Shown: positions 1-4,780 of the stretch, piece by piece | Position numbering within the stretch: position 1 is the first letter of the stretch | Layout of the letters: each line of letters starts with the position of its first letter | DNA from: Rhodospirillaceae bacterium | GTDB lineage: Bacteria; Pseudomonadota; Alphaproteobacteria; SP197 | DNA: 5,493 nt | Assembly (NCBI GenBank): GCA_018700655.1 | Contig: JABIUG010000099.1 | Location: 1 to 5,493 of the forward strand | Direction of reading: 5' to 3' | Notes under the pieces: model-generated | The model's input: only the letters and a program-made list of their open reading frames with translations | Databases searched by the model: none | What the model was told of the DNA's origin: nothing | Program-made: the position numbers and the translations under genes

Positions 1-323
1 AACATCCACCACACCCGGGCCGCAGCCATCATGTTTCCGCCGTCATAAATAACGATCCGGACGCCGTCGCCCAGGCCAAGCTTGCGCGCGCGGCTGGAAA
101 ACTTTTCCGGCGATGGCAGCATGTGGGGCAGGGCGCTCTTTTCGTTGGAGATTTCGTCAATATCGAAGAAAACGGCACCATGAATGTGACGCTCGGCGTA
201 TTCCGCGTGGGGATCACGTTCTTCGTTGGGTAGATACCAGGAGCCATCGACCACCCGCACATCGGGGGCGTTGATATGTTCAGCCAACCACTCAGTAGAG
301 ACCAGGCTAGTGCCACGTTGCAT
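1..323 (-). CDS. sseA: 3-mercaptopyruvate sulfurtransferase, N-terminal part (cut by left edge)
   Basis: Only the first 107 codons are present; the gene continues beyond position 1. The translation begins MQRGTSLVSTEWLAEH and holds most of the first, non-catalytic rhodanese domain: VRVVDGSWYLP (about residues 22-32), HIHGAVFFDIDEIS (about 46-59), LPSPEKFSSRARKLG (about 70-84) and the strand-helix IVIYDGGNMMAAARVWWM near the edge. These match two-domain thiosulfate/3-mercaptopyruvate sulfurtransferases, cytosolic enzymes that move sulfur from 3-mercaptopyruvate (a cysteine breakdown product) to a thiol or cyanide acceptor. The catalytic Cys loop lies in the second domain, outside the window, so thiosulfate versus mercaptopyruvate preference cannot be read. 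The start is supported by a GGAG at 330-333, six bases before the ATG. It begins 11 bases after the alaX stop, so it is probably the last visible gene of a cysK-alaX-sseA operon. Confidence 0.87.
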   Translation of the reverse strand, partial: MQRGTSLVSTEWLAEHINAPDVRVVDGSWYLPNEERDPHAEYAERHIHGAVFFDIDEISNEKSALPHMLPSPEKFSSRARKLGLGDGVRIVIYDGGNMMAAARVWWM

Positions 324-334
324 CGGTTACTCCG

Positions 335-1042
335 TCAATCGAGCAAGACGACGCTGACGCGACGGTTCTGCTTGCCCTTGTTTTCAATCTTCGAGATCAC
401 GACCTGGCCCAGTTCGCCGGTGCGCGAGACATGGGTACCACCACAAGGTTGCAGGTCGATACCCTCAATTTCCAGCAGGCGAACCCTGCCAATTCCGCGG
501 GGCGGCTGGATCGACATCGTACGAATCAGTTCCGGTCGGGCGTCGAGTTCCTCATCGGTGATCCAGCTCGGCACCACCGGACGGTCTTCGGCGACGATCC
601 GGGCCAGCTCGGCCGTCAGTTCGTCCTTGGTCCTGTCGGGTTCCGGCCAGTTGAGATCGATCCGACTTTTCTCCGCACCGACCGATGCGCCGGTGATTTC
701 AGCATCGATCAGGGCACAGATGACATGCAACGTTGTGTGCATGCGCATGTGGCGGTGGCGCCGGTCCCAATCGATCTCGGTGGTCACGGCTGTCCCCGGT
801 GCGGGGAGATCGGAGCCTTCAGCGACGACATGGACGACATCTTCGAGGTGCTCGCCCTTCACGGTGTTGATGACTTCAAGCGCCCTGCCGTCAGCCAGCG
901 TCAGTCTTCCGGTATCACCGGGCTGTCCGCCTCCTGTGGGATAAAACACCGTCCGGTCGAGACGGATGCGGTCGTCACCGGCTGATTCGACGATGGCGTC
1001 GCAGGCCCTGATGTAGGCGTCATCACGGAAGACCAGTTCCAT
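335..1042 (-). CDS. alaX: Alanyl-tRNA editing hydrolase, AlaX-M type
   Basis: A 235-aa stand-alone relative of the alanyl-tRNA synthetase editing domain. Such proteins act in trans in the cytosol and hydrolyse Ser-tRNA(Ala), and in some members Gly-tRNA(Ala), protecting against mistranslation of alanine codons. Seen in the sequence: the N-terminal glycine-rich barrel segment FYPTGGGQPGDTG (residues 33-45), the zinc-binding HxxxH as H98 and H102 in RHMRMHTTLH, and the second zinc pair C200 and H204 in QPCGGTHV. All four expected ligands are present, so the protein looks active. The length and the retained N-terminal barrel fit the AlaX-M class rather than the roughly 150-aa AlaX-S class. The ATG lies one base after the TGA of cysK, with no strong ribosome binding site of its own, which suggests translational coupling. 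The sulfurtransferase gene follows after 11 bases. Which mischarged amino acid it prefers cannot be told from sequence. Confidence 0.94.
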   Translation of the reverse strand: MELVFRDDAYIRACDAIVESAGDDRIRLDRTVFYPTGGGQPGDTGRLTLADGRALEVINTVKGEHLEDVVHVVAEGSDLPAPGTAVTTEIDWDRRHRHMRMHTTLHVICALIDAEITGASVGAEKSRIDLNWPEPDRTKDELTAELARIVAEDRPVVPSWITDEELDARPELIRTMSIQPPRGIGRVRLLEIEGIDLQPCGGTHVSRTGELGQVVISKIENKGKQNRRVSVVLLD

Positions 1043-1043
1043 G

Positions 1044-2045
1044 TCAGCTCATCCAGGGCGGGACGGGGAGGTTGCGTTCACGCAGGAATGCCGGATTGAA
1101 AATCTTGCTCTGATAGCGGGTCCCGACATCGCAAAGCAGGGTCACGATCGTGTGGCCGGGGCCAAGCTCCCTGGCGAGTTTCATGGCGCCTGCGACATTA
1201 ATGCCGGTTGATCCACCGACGCATAGGCCATCCTGCAGGAGCAGGCCATAGATCTCCTCGAGCATTTCAACGTCGGTGACCTGGAACGACATGTCGATCG
1301 GAGCGCCTTCGACGTTTTTGGTGATACGGCCCTGGCCGATGCCTTCCGAAATCGAGCTCCCCTCCGACTTCAACTCACCGGTCTGGAACCAGGTGTGCAT
1401 GGCCGAGCCGAACGGATCGGCAAGCGCGATCTTGATGTCCTTGTTGCGTTCCTTCAGCGCGATACCGACGCCGGAAAGGGTGCCGCCCGTGCCGATTGCC
1501 GAGACGAACGCATCGACCTTGCCGTCGGTCTGGTCCCAGATTTCCGGCCCGGTACTCTCAATATGGGCCTGCCGGTTTGCCGTATTGTCGAACTGGTTGG
1601 CCCAGATCGCGCCATTGTGCTCCTTGGCTGCGATCTCGTCAGCCATGCGCTCGGAGGTGCGGATGTAGTTCTGGGGGTCCTTGTAAGGTTTGGCCGGCGT
1701 CAGATGCAGATCGGCACCCAGGGCGCTCAGCGTATCCTTCTTCTCCTGGCTCTGGGTCTCTGGCATGACGATGACGCAACGGTAACCCAGGGCATTGCCC
1801 ACCGTGCAAAGACCAATGCCGGTGTTGCCGGCCGTGCCTTCGACGATCACGCCGCCGGGTTGCAGTCGTCCGCTCTTTTCGGCGTCGCGGATGATCCAGA
1901 GCGCGGCGCGATCCTTGACCGACTGGCCGGGATTGAGGAATTCGCACTTGGCTAGAATGTTGCAGCCGGTCTTTTCAGACGGGCCACGCAATTTCAGCAG
2001 CGGTGTATTGCCGACAAGCGATATGAGGCTGTCGTGAATGGTCAT
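1044..2045 (-). CDS. cysK: Cysteine synthase (O-acetylserine sulfhydrylase), PLP-dependent
   Basis: A 333-aa fold-type II PLP enzyme that makes cysteine from O-acetylserine and sulfide in the cytosol. Visible landmarks: SLVGNTPLLKL (residues 9-19), the PLP lysine K44 in GQSVKDRAA, the substrate loop GTAGNTGIG (70-78), MPETQSQEKK (94-103), the PLP phosphate loop GTGGT (185-189), GGSTGIN (277-283) and LCDVGTRYQSK (304-314). The loop reads TAGNTG instead of TSGNTG of Escherichia coli CysK, and the C-terminal segment has LCDVGTRY where that enzyme has a PSSGERY-like segment. I recall both as traits of a cysteine synthase subgroup common in alphaproteobacteria. The ATG at 2045 fits the family N-terminus and no in-frame start lies just upstream; the ribosome binding site is weak (GGGA about 12 bases away). 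It is the first gene of a compact minus-strand unit with alaX and sseA. A paralogous beta-substitution activity, such as a cystathionine beta-synthase-like one, is a less likely alternative. Confidence 0.93.
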   Translation of the reverse strand: MTIHDSLISLVGNTPLLKLRGPSEKTGCNILAKCEFLNPGQSVKDRAALWIIRDAEKSGRLQPGGVIVEGTAGNTGIGLCTVGNALGYRCVIVMPETQSQEKKDTLSALGADLHLTPAKPYKDPQNYIRTSERMADEIAAKEHNGAIWANQFDNTANRQAHIESTGPEIWDQTDGKVDAFVSAIGTGGTLSGVGIALKERNKDIKIALADPFGSAMHTWFQTGELKSEGSSISEGIGQGRITKNVEGAPIDMSFQVTDVEMLEEIYGLLLQDGLCVGGSTGINVAGAMKLARELGPGHTIVTLLCDVGTRYQSKIFNPAFLRERNLPVPPWMS

Positions 2046-2120
2046 GGAGAATGATCCCGTTCGAGCATGCGGCGGCAGGCTGTTCGCACCCTAGGCGCGG
2101 GATATGTAGGGATCAAGTGA

Positions 2121-2155
2121 GGTCAGGCAGGGCCTGACCAGACTGTGTTGTCTGG
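2121..2155. repeat. Two adjoining perfect hairpins between cysK and the cyclase gene
   Basis: The arms GGTCAGGC (2121-2128) and GCCTGACC (2132-2139) form an 8-bp stem with a 3-base loop. Directly next to it, sharing two bases, CCAGAC (2138-2143) and GTCTGG (2150-2155) form a 6-bp stem with a 6-base loop. On the minus strand the pair sits about 75-110 bases upstream of the cysK start, where a leader or operator could be; on the plus strand it sits about 45-80 bases before the cyclase start. There is no T-run after the stems on either strand, so an intrinsic terminator is not supported. It could be an RNA leader structure, a palindromic operator or a small dispersed repeat. I do not recognise it as a named riboswitch. 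Confidence 0.5.
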
Positions 2156-2199
2156 GTTAAGACTTGCAAGGCATTGCGCGCGTCCCGATTTGATTATGC

Positions 2200-2709
2200 G
2201 TGACCATAAAGACCGAAACCATCGATCCATATCCTCGCAAATACAGCGCGGCAGTCAGTCTTGTAAGAAGAGACCGGCGAGACCCGCGTGAGCTCTTGCC
2301 TGAGAGGTCCCTGGAGGAAGTTCGGGGTTGGTTGCTTCGAGATGCCGTGCGTGAAGGGGACTTGATGGTGCTCTTTGCGGAACTGTGCCGCCGTCTGACT
2401 GGCGCTGGACTACCGGTTACGCGCGTGAGCCTTCACATCAGGACACTACATCCTCAGGTCGCCGGGTTCGGCTGGTTCTGGCGGAGCGATGACGGTATCA
2501 CCGACGAGATCAAGGTCGACCGGGCAGTCCTGTTGTCTGATGTCTATCGGCTCAATCCACTCTTTCGCGTGCTCGAACATGGCGAGTTGCTTGATCTTCG
2601 CCCGATGGAAGCGGCAGTGCAGGAACGCTTTGCGATCATGAAAGAACTCGCTGAAGAGGGCATCACGCACTACATCGCCGCACCCATGGGTTCAGGCGAG
2701 CGTTACTAA
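2200..2709 (+). CDS. N-terminal domain of the split class III cyclase
   Basis: A 169-aa reading frame that resembles the N-terminal region of bacterial class III cyclases. It has a helical segment LEEVRGWLLRDAV (about residues 38-50), then GDLMVLFAELCRRLTGAGLP (53-72), VSLHIRTLHPQVAGFGWFWR (76-95) and ends with GITHYIAAPMGSGERY. In related proteins this region leads into a linker and the cyclase domain; it may be a GAF-like sensory module, which is my inference. The GTG at 2200 is the first start after an in-frame stop at 2191-2193. It has no clear ribosome binding site, and a later TTG at 2296 is an alternative, so the first 30 or so residues are uncertain. The frame ends at a TAA (2707-2709) exactly where the linker to the catalytic part would begin. 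It contains no cyclase catalytic residues. Confidence 0.6.
   Translation: MTIKTETIDPYPRKYSAAVSLVRRDRRDPRELLPERSLEEVRGWLLRDAVREGDLMVLFAELCRRLTGAGLPVTRVSLHIRTLHPQVAGFGWFWRSDDGITDEIKVDRAVLLSDVYRLNPLFRVLEHGELLDLRPMEAAVQERFAIMKELAEEGITHYIAAPMGSGERY
2707..2709 (+). other. In-frame TAA splitting the cyclase gene
   Basis: The codons around it read GAG CGT TAC TAA AAC GCC ATG ACT, so the frame is unchanged across the stop. The base after the stop is A, which is not a known readthrough context. An ATG follows six bases after the stop, so termination followed by re-initiation is possible. A purine-rich AGGCGAG ends about 15 bases before that ATG, too far for a good ribosome binding site. Confidence 0.75.
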
Positions 2710-2715
2710 AACGCC

Positions 2716-3498
2716 ATGACTGCCGCGACGGCACGCGAGGGCGGTTTCGACCCGGAACAGCGTGCCGCATTCCGCGAACTTTTGCAAATATTTGCGCTCC
2801 ATGTCGAAAAGCACATCGCCAACCGGGTTTCGCGCAATGTGCTGGATGTCTATCTGGGATCTGTTGCCGGAAAGAAGGTGCTCAGCGGGGCGATCGACCG
2901 CGGTGCGGGGGAAGCCATTCACGCGGTTATCTGGGTCTCGGATATGCGTGGCTTCACGAAATTCTCGGATAACCTGCCTGCACCCGCCGTGCTGGCGTTG
3001 CTCAACGCCTATTTTGAACGGGTTGCCGGCGCCGTGCTGGATCATGGCGGCGAAGTTCTGAAGTTTATCGGAGACGGTCTTCTGGCTGTGTTTCCGTTCA
3101 AAGGCGACGAAAGCCCATCTACGGTCGTGGAGCGCGGCTTGAGCGCGGCGATGCAGGCACTATCCGCGGTAGAAGGCCTGAACGCTGATCCACCCCCGGA
3201 ACTCATGGATGCGCTGGCCATCGGGCCGATCAGAAGCGGCATCGCACTTCACGGGGGCGATGTCTTCTTTGGCAACATGGGGACATCCGACCGGTTTGAT
3301 TTCACCGTGATCGGACGCGCGGTCAACGAGGCGAGCAGGGTCGAAGCGCTGACCAAAACCCTGGGTCGGGCCATCGTGCTGACCTCGGCTGTTGCCAAAC
3401 ATATTTCACGGCCTTTGGACGACCTTGGCGCCCACGCCCTGCGTGGCCTTGCCGAGCCGATGCGGCTGTTCAGTCCTTCCGAAGCGGACGATCCTTGA
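2716..3498 (+). CDS. Class III adenylate cyclase catalytic domain protein
   Basis: A 260-aa frame that holds a complete class III nucleotidyl cyclase domain (about residues 68-255), which makes cAMP (or cGMP) and pyrophosphate from the nucleoside triphosphate. Seen residues: metal-binding D76 in VSDMRGFTKFSD and D120 in FIGDGLLAVF; K116 in EVLKFIGD and D195 in RFDFTVIG, the Lys/Asp pair that points to ATP rather than GTP; N204 and R208 in AVNEASR, the ribose and transition-state residues. All expected catalytic positions are filled, so this part should be able to form an active homodimer. A helical linker (about 17-60, with FRELLQIFALHVEKHIANRV) precedes it. No membrane segment is seen. The ATG at 2716 lies just after the TAA that cuts it from its N-terminal domain, so the start is a guess and expression depends on re-initiation. 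Its last 29 bases overlap the convergent cupin gene. Confidence 0.8.
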   Translation: MTAATAREGGFDPEQRAAFRELLQIFALHVEKHIANRVSRNVLDVYLGSVAGKKVLSGAIDRGAGEAIHAVIWVSDMRGFTKFSDNLPAPAVLALLNAYFERVAGAVLDHGGEVLKFIGDGLLAVFPFKGDESPSTVVERGLSAAMQALSAVEGLNADPPPELMDALAIGPIRSGIALHGGDVFFGNMGTSDRFDFTVIGRAVNEASRVEALTKTLGRAIVLTSAVAKHISRPLDDLGAHALRGLAEPMRLFSPSEADDP

Positions 3499-3778
3499 AT
3501 TCGACTTCGACGAAGTAAAATTCGTGGTCGCTGGCGTTGATCACGTTGTGGTCGGCACCGGCTTCGCGTGAATACGACACGCCGTGGGAAAGCTGGGATG
3601 TCATCTCGTCGCCGTTTCTCATCTCGATCTGAAGCGTGCCATCGAGCATCGGCACCACGACATAGGCGTATTCGTGGATGTGCCAGCCGGTTTCCGCGCC
3701 GGGCGCAAAACGCCATTCGATGACGCGGGTGAATTCGTTGTCGTCCTGGACGGTCGGCACGGCTTGGGGGCGGGTCAT
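3470..3778 (-). CDS. Small single-domain cupin protein
   Basis: A 102-aa protein made of one cupin beta-barrel. Motif 1 is seen as GAETGWHIHEYAYVVVPMLDG (residues 27-47), with metal ligands H33 and H35; Tyr39 stands near the place where many cupins carry the glutamate ligand. Motif 2 is seen as REAGADHNVINAS (71-83), with H77. Such small cytosolic cupins bind a metal and can act as isomerases, dioxygenases or sugar and acid binders; the substrate cannot be read here. The start at 3778 has a good AGGAG at 3784-3788, five bases away. It begins 12 bases after the SDR stop, so the two form an operon with the SDR gene first. Its end overlaps the end of the convergent cyclase gene by 29 bases, with no terminator visible between them. 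Confidence 0.88.
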   Translation of the reverse strand: MTRPQAVPTVQDDNEFTRVIEWRFAPGAETGWHIHEYAYVVVPMLDGTLQIEMRNGDEMTSQLSHGVSYSREAGADHNVINASDHEFYFVEVEFKDRPLRKD

Positions 3779-3790
3779 GGTAACTCCTGG

Positions 3791-4543
3791 TCAGGTACTG
3801 CGGTTAAAGCCGCCGTCGGCCAGGATGTTCTGGCCGTTGATGTAGGCGGAATCGTCAGACAAGAGGAAGGCGACGATCGTGGCCAGTTCACCCGACTCGA
3901 CCGCTCGTTGCATAGGCACAGCATCGAGCTGATCTTGGGTCCAGTTCCTGTTGGCGACCAGGCCCGGCGAGACGGTGTTCATGCGTATGCCGTCGCGGGC
4001 GTGACGGTCGGCATAGAGTTTGGTGTAGCCATCGAGCGCGCGCCGGATGATTGAGGAACTGGCATAGGCGGCATGGGGCTCCTTTGAGATCATGGCCGAG
4101 ATGTTCACGAATGCTCCCTGGCCCTGCTTCTGCATCTGCGGCGTAAGCAAGCGTGCCAGCCTGACGACAAACATGTACTGGAGATCGAACATGTCGGTCC
4201 AGTAGAGGTCGTCGTAATCGGTGACGCTGTCATCGTTGTCCTTGTCGTAATGTTTCCCGGTGTAACTCCCGATATCGCGCGATAGACCGGTGTTTGCGAC
4301 GACGGCGTCGATCCGGCCGTGCGTCTGCAGGGCCTGATCAACCAGCCGTTCGAGATCTTTCGGTTTGGTGACATCACCCTGGATCGCGATGGCACCGGTT
4401 TCCCGGGCAACCTCGTGGATCAACTCGGAGCGTGCCATGATGGTCAGACGGTAGCCGCGTTTGGCCAGATCGCATGCGCATGCCGCACCGATTCCCTGGC
4501 TGGCAGCCGTCACAATGGCACTTGGTCTGGACTGTTCGTTCAT
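3791..4543 (-). CDS. SDR family NAD(P)-dependent oxidoreductase, atypical active site
   Basis: A 250-aa short-chain dehydrogenase/reductase. Rossmann landmarks: TAASQGIG (12-19, Ala replacing the first Gly of TGxxxGxG), GDV (56-58), ANTG (83-86, for NNAG), the catalytic-type serine S149 in VNISA, NTVSPG (189-194) and the C-terminal GQNILADGG (237-245). The usual YxxxK is not present: Y160 is followed four residues later by S164, and lining up the helix RRALDGYTKLYADR with ordinary SDRs puts S163 and R167 at the Tyr and Lys places. I recall an SDR subgroup with a similar SSxxRAAL segment, so this may be a family trait and not decay. An unusual acidic stretch (about 98-115, HYDKDNDDS then DYDD) follows the cofactor-binding half. 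The substrate is unknown. The ATG at 4543 fits the family N-terminus but lacks a clear ribosome binding site. The cupin gene follows 12 bases downstream. Confidence 0.9.
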   Translation of the reverse strand: MNEQSRPSAIVTAASQGIGAACACDLAKRGYRLTIMARSELIHEVARETGAIAIQGDVTKPKDLERLVDQALQTHGRIDAVVANTGLSRDIGSYTGKHYDKDNDDSVTDYDDLYWTDMFDLQYMFVVRLARLLTPQMQKQGQGAFVNISAMISKEPHAAYASSSIIRRALDGYTKLYADRHARDGIRMNTVSPGLVANRNWTQDQLDAVPMQRAVESGELATIVAFLLSDDSAYINGQNILADGGFNRST

Positions 4544-4780
4544 CGTTGTGCGTCTAACCCTTGCCGCCGGTCTGATTGGTGAATATCCTTAGAAGGTTCG
4601 CACCTCCTGTGGTCCCTCTCAAGGGACGCGCGACGGGCCGGGGTGGGAGATCGGGCACATTTACTCCGCTGCGGTACCGTTCTCAGGAATAGTGTCGGTT
4701 GGCCTGATGCCCACTGATGCCGGAGCGAGCGCTGTTCCAGTGCGCGTTGCCGCCCATGCAAAACGACACAGAGGTGCAAC
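4544..4780. promoter_or_regulatory. Divergent regulatory region between SDR and aminotransferase genes
   Basis: These 237 bases must hold the promoters of both outward-facing genes. Seen: a perfect 6-bp stem with a 4-base loop, GTCCCT (4612-4617) and AGGGAC (4622-4627); an 8-bp palindrome CGGTACCG (4672-4679); a direct repeat CTGATGCC at 4704-4711 and 4714-4721 with a 10-bp period, suitable for a regulator bound on one face of the helix; and, on the minus strand, an AGGAGGT at 4602-4608 with no fitting start codon. No convincing -35/-10 pair is visible on either strand, and no known riboswitch could be fitted. Confidence 0.45.
4771..4776 (+). promoter_or_regulatory. Ribosome binding site of the aminotransferase gene
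   Basis: GAGGTG ends four bases before the ATG at 4781 (GAGG is six bases away). It fixes that ATG as the start; upstream codons in the same frame back to about 4730 contain no other start. Confidence 0.7.

Larger units (their letters stand above)
2200..3498 (+). pseudogene. Class III adenylate/guanylate cyclase gene interrupted by an in-frame TAA
   Basis: One uninterrupted reading frame except for a TAA at 2707-2709 encodes what looks like a single cyclase: an N-terminal domain of about 170 residues, a linker and a C-terminal catalytic domain. Joined, it would have about 432 codon positions including the stop codon, close to the size I expect for bacterial one-domain class III cyclases of this type. 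No frameshift or other lesion is seen, and the motifs on both sides are intact. The frame after the stop reads Asn-Ala-Met-Thr, which joins naturally onto the Gly-Glu-Arg-Tyr before it. Either the gene is newly inactivated, or the two halves are made separately, or the base call is wrong. The two reading frames are also listed separately. Confidence 0.6.

Noticed and set aside
276..985. Long plus-strand open frames (276-944 and 431-985) across alaX
   Set aside because: They lie opposite a gene with complete AlaX motifs; their translations are low-complexity, Ser/Arg-rich or motif-free, as expected of antisense frames in GC-rich DNA.
1276..1955. Plus-strand open frames of up to 186 codons across cysK
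   Set aside because: They are antisense shadows of an intact cysteine synthase and show no recognisable domain.
2164..2197. TTGCAA with a downstream AT-rich GATTAT as a cyclase promoter
   Set aside because: The spacing is about 22 bases and the second box almost touches the start codon, so it is not a credible sigma-70 promoter.
2046..2199. SAM-II, SAH or other sulfur riboswitch upstream of cysK
   Set aside because: None of the conserved core bases of the classes I know could be placed; only simple hairpins are present.
2196..2291. ATG four bases before the cyclase GTG, opening a 31-codon basic frame
   Set aside because: It runs in another frame into the cyclase N-terminus, has no ribosome binding site and looks like chance; the cyclase frame itself cannot use this ATG.
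3249..3716. Minus-strand open frame of 155 codons spanning the cyclase end and the cupin
   Set aside because: It overlaps two well-supported genes in other frames and has an Arg/Ser-rich, motif-free translation.
4620..4705. Glycine riboswitch-like fragments (GGGAGA, TCTCAGG then AGTGTC) before the aminotransferase
   Set aside because: The CCGAAGG-GCAA core and the P2/P3 hairpins that should lie between them are missing, so only short scattered matches remain.
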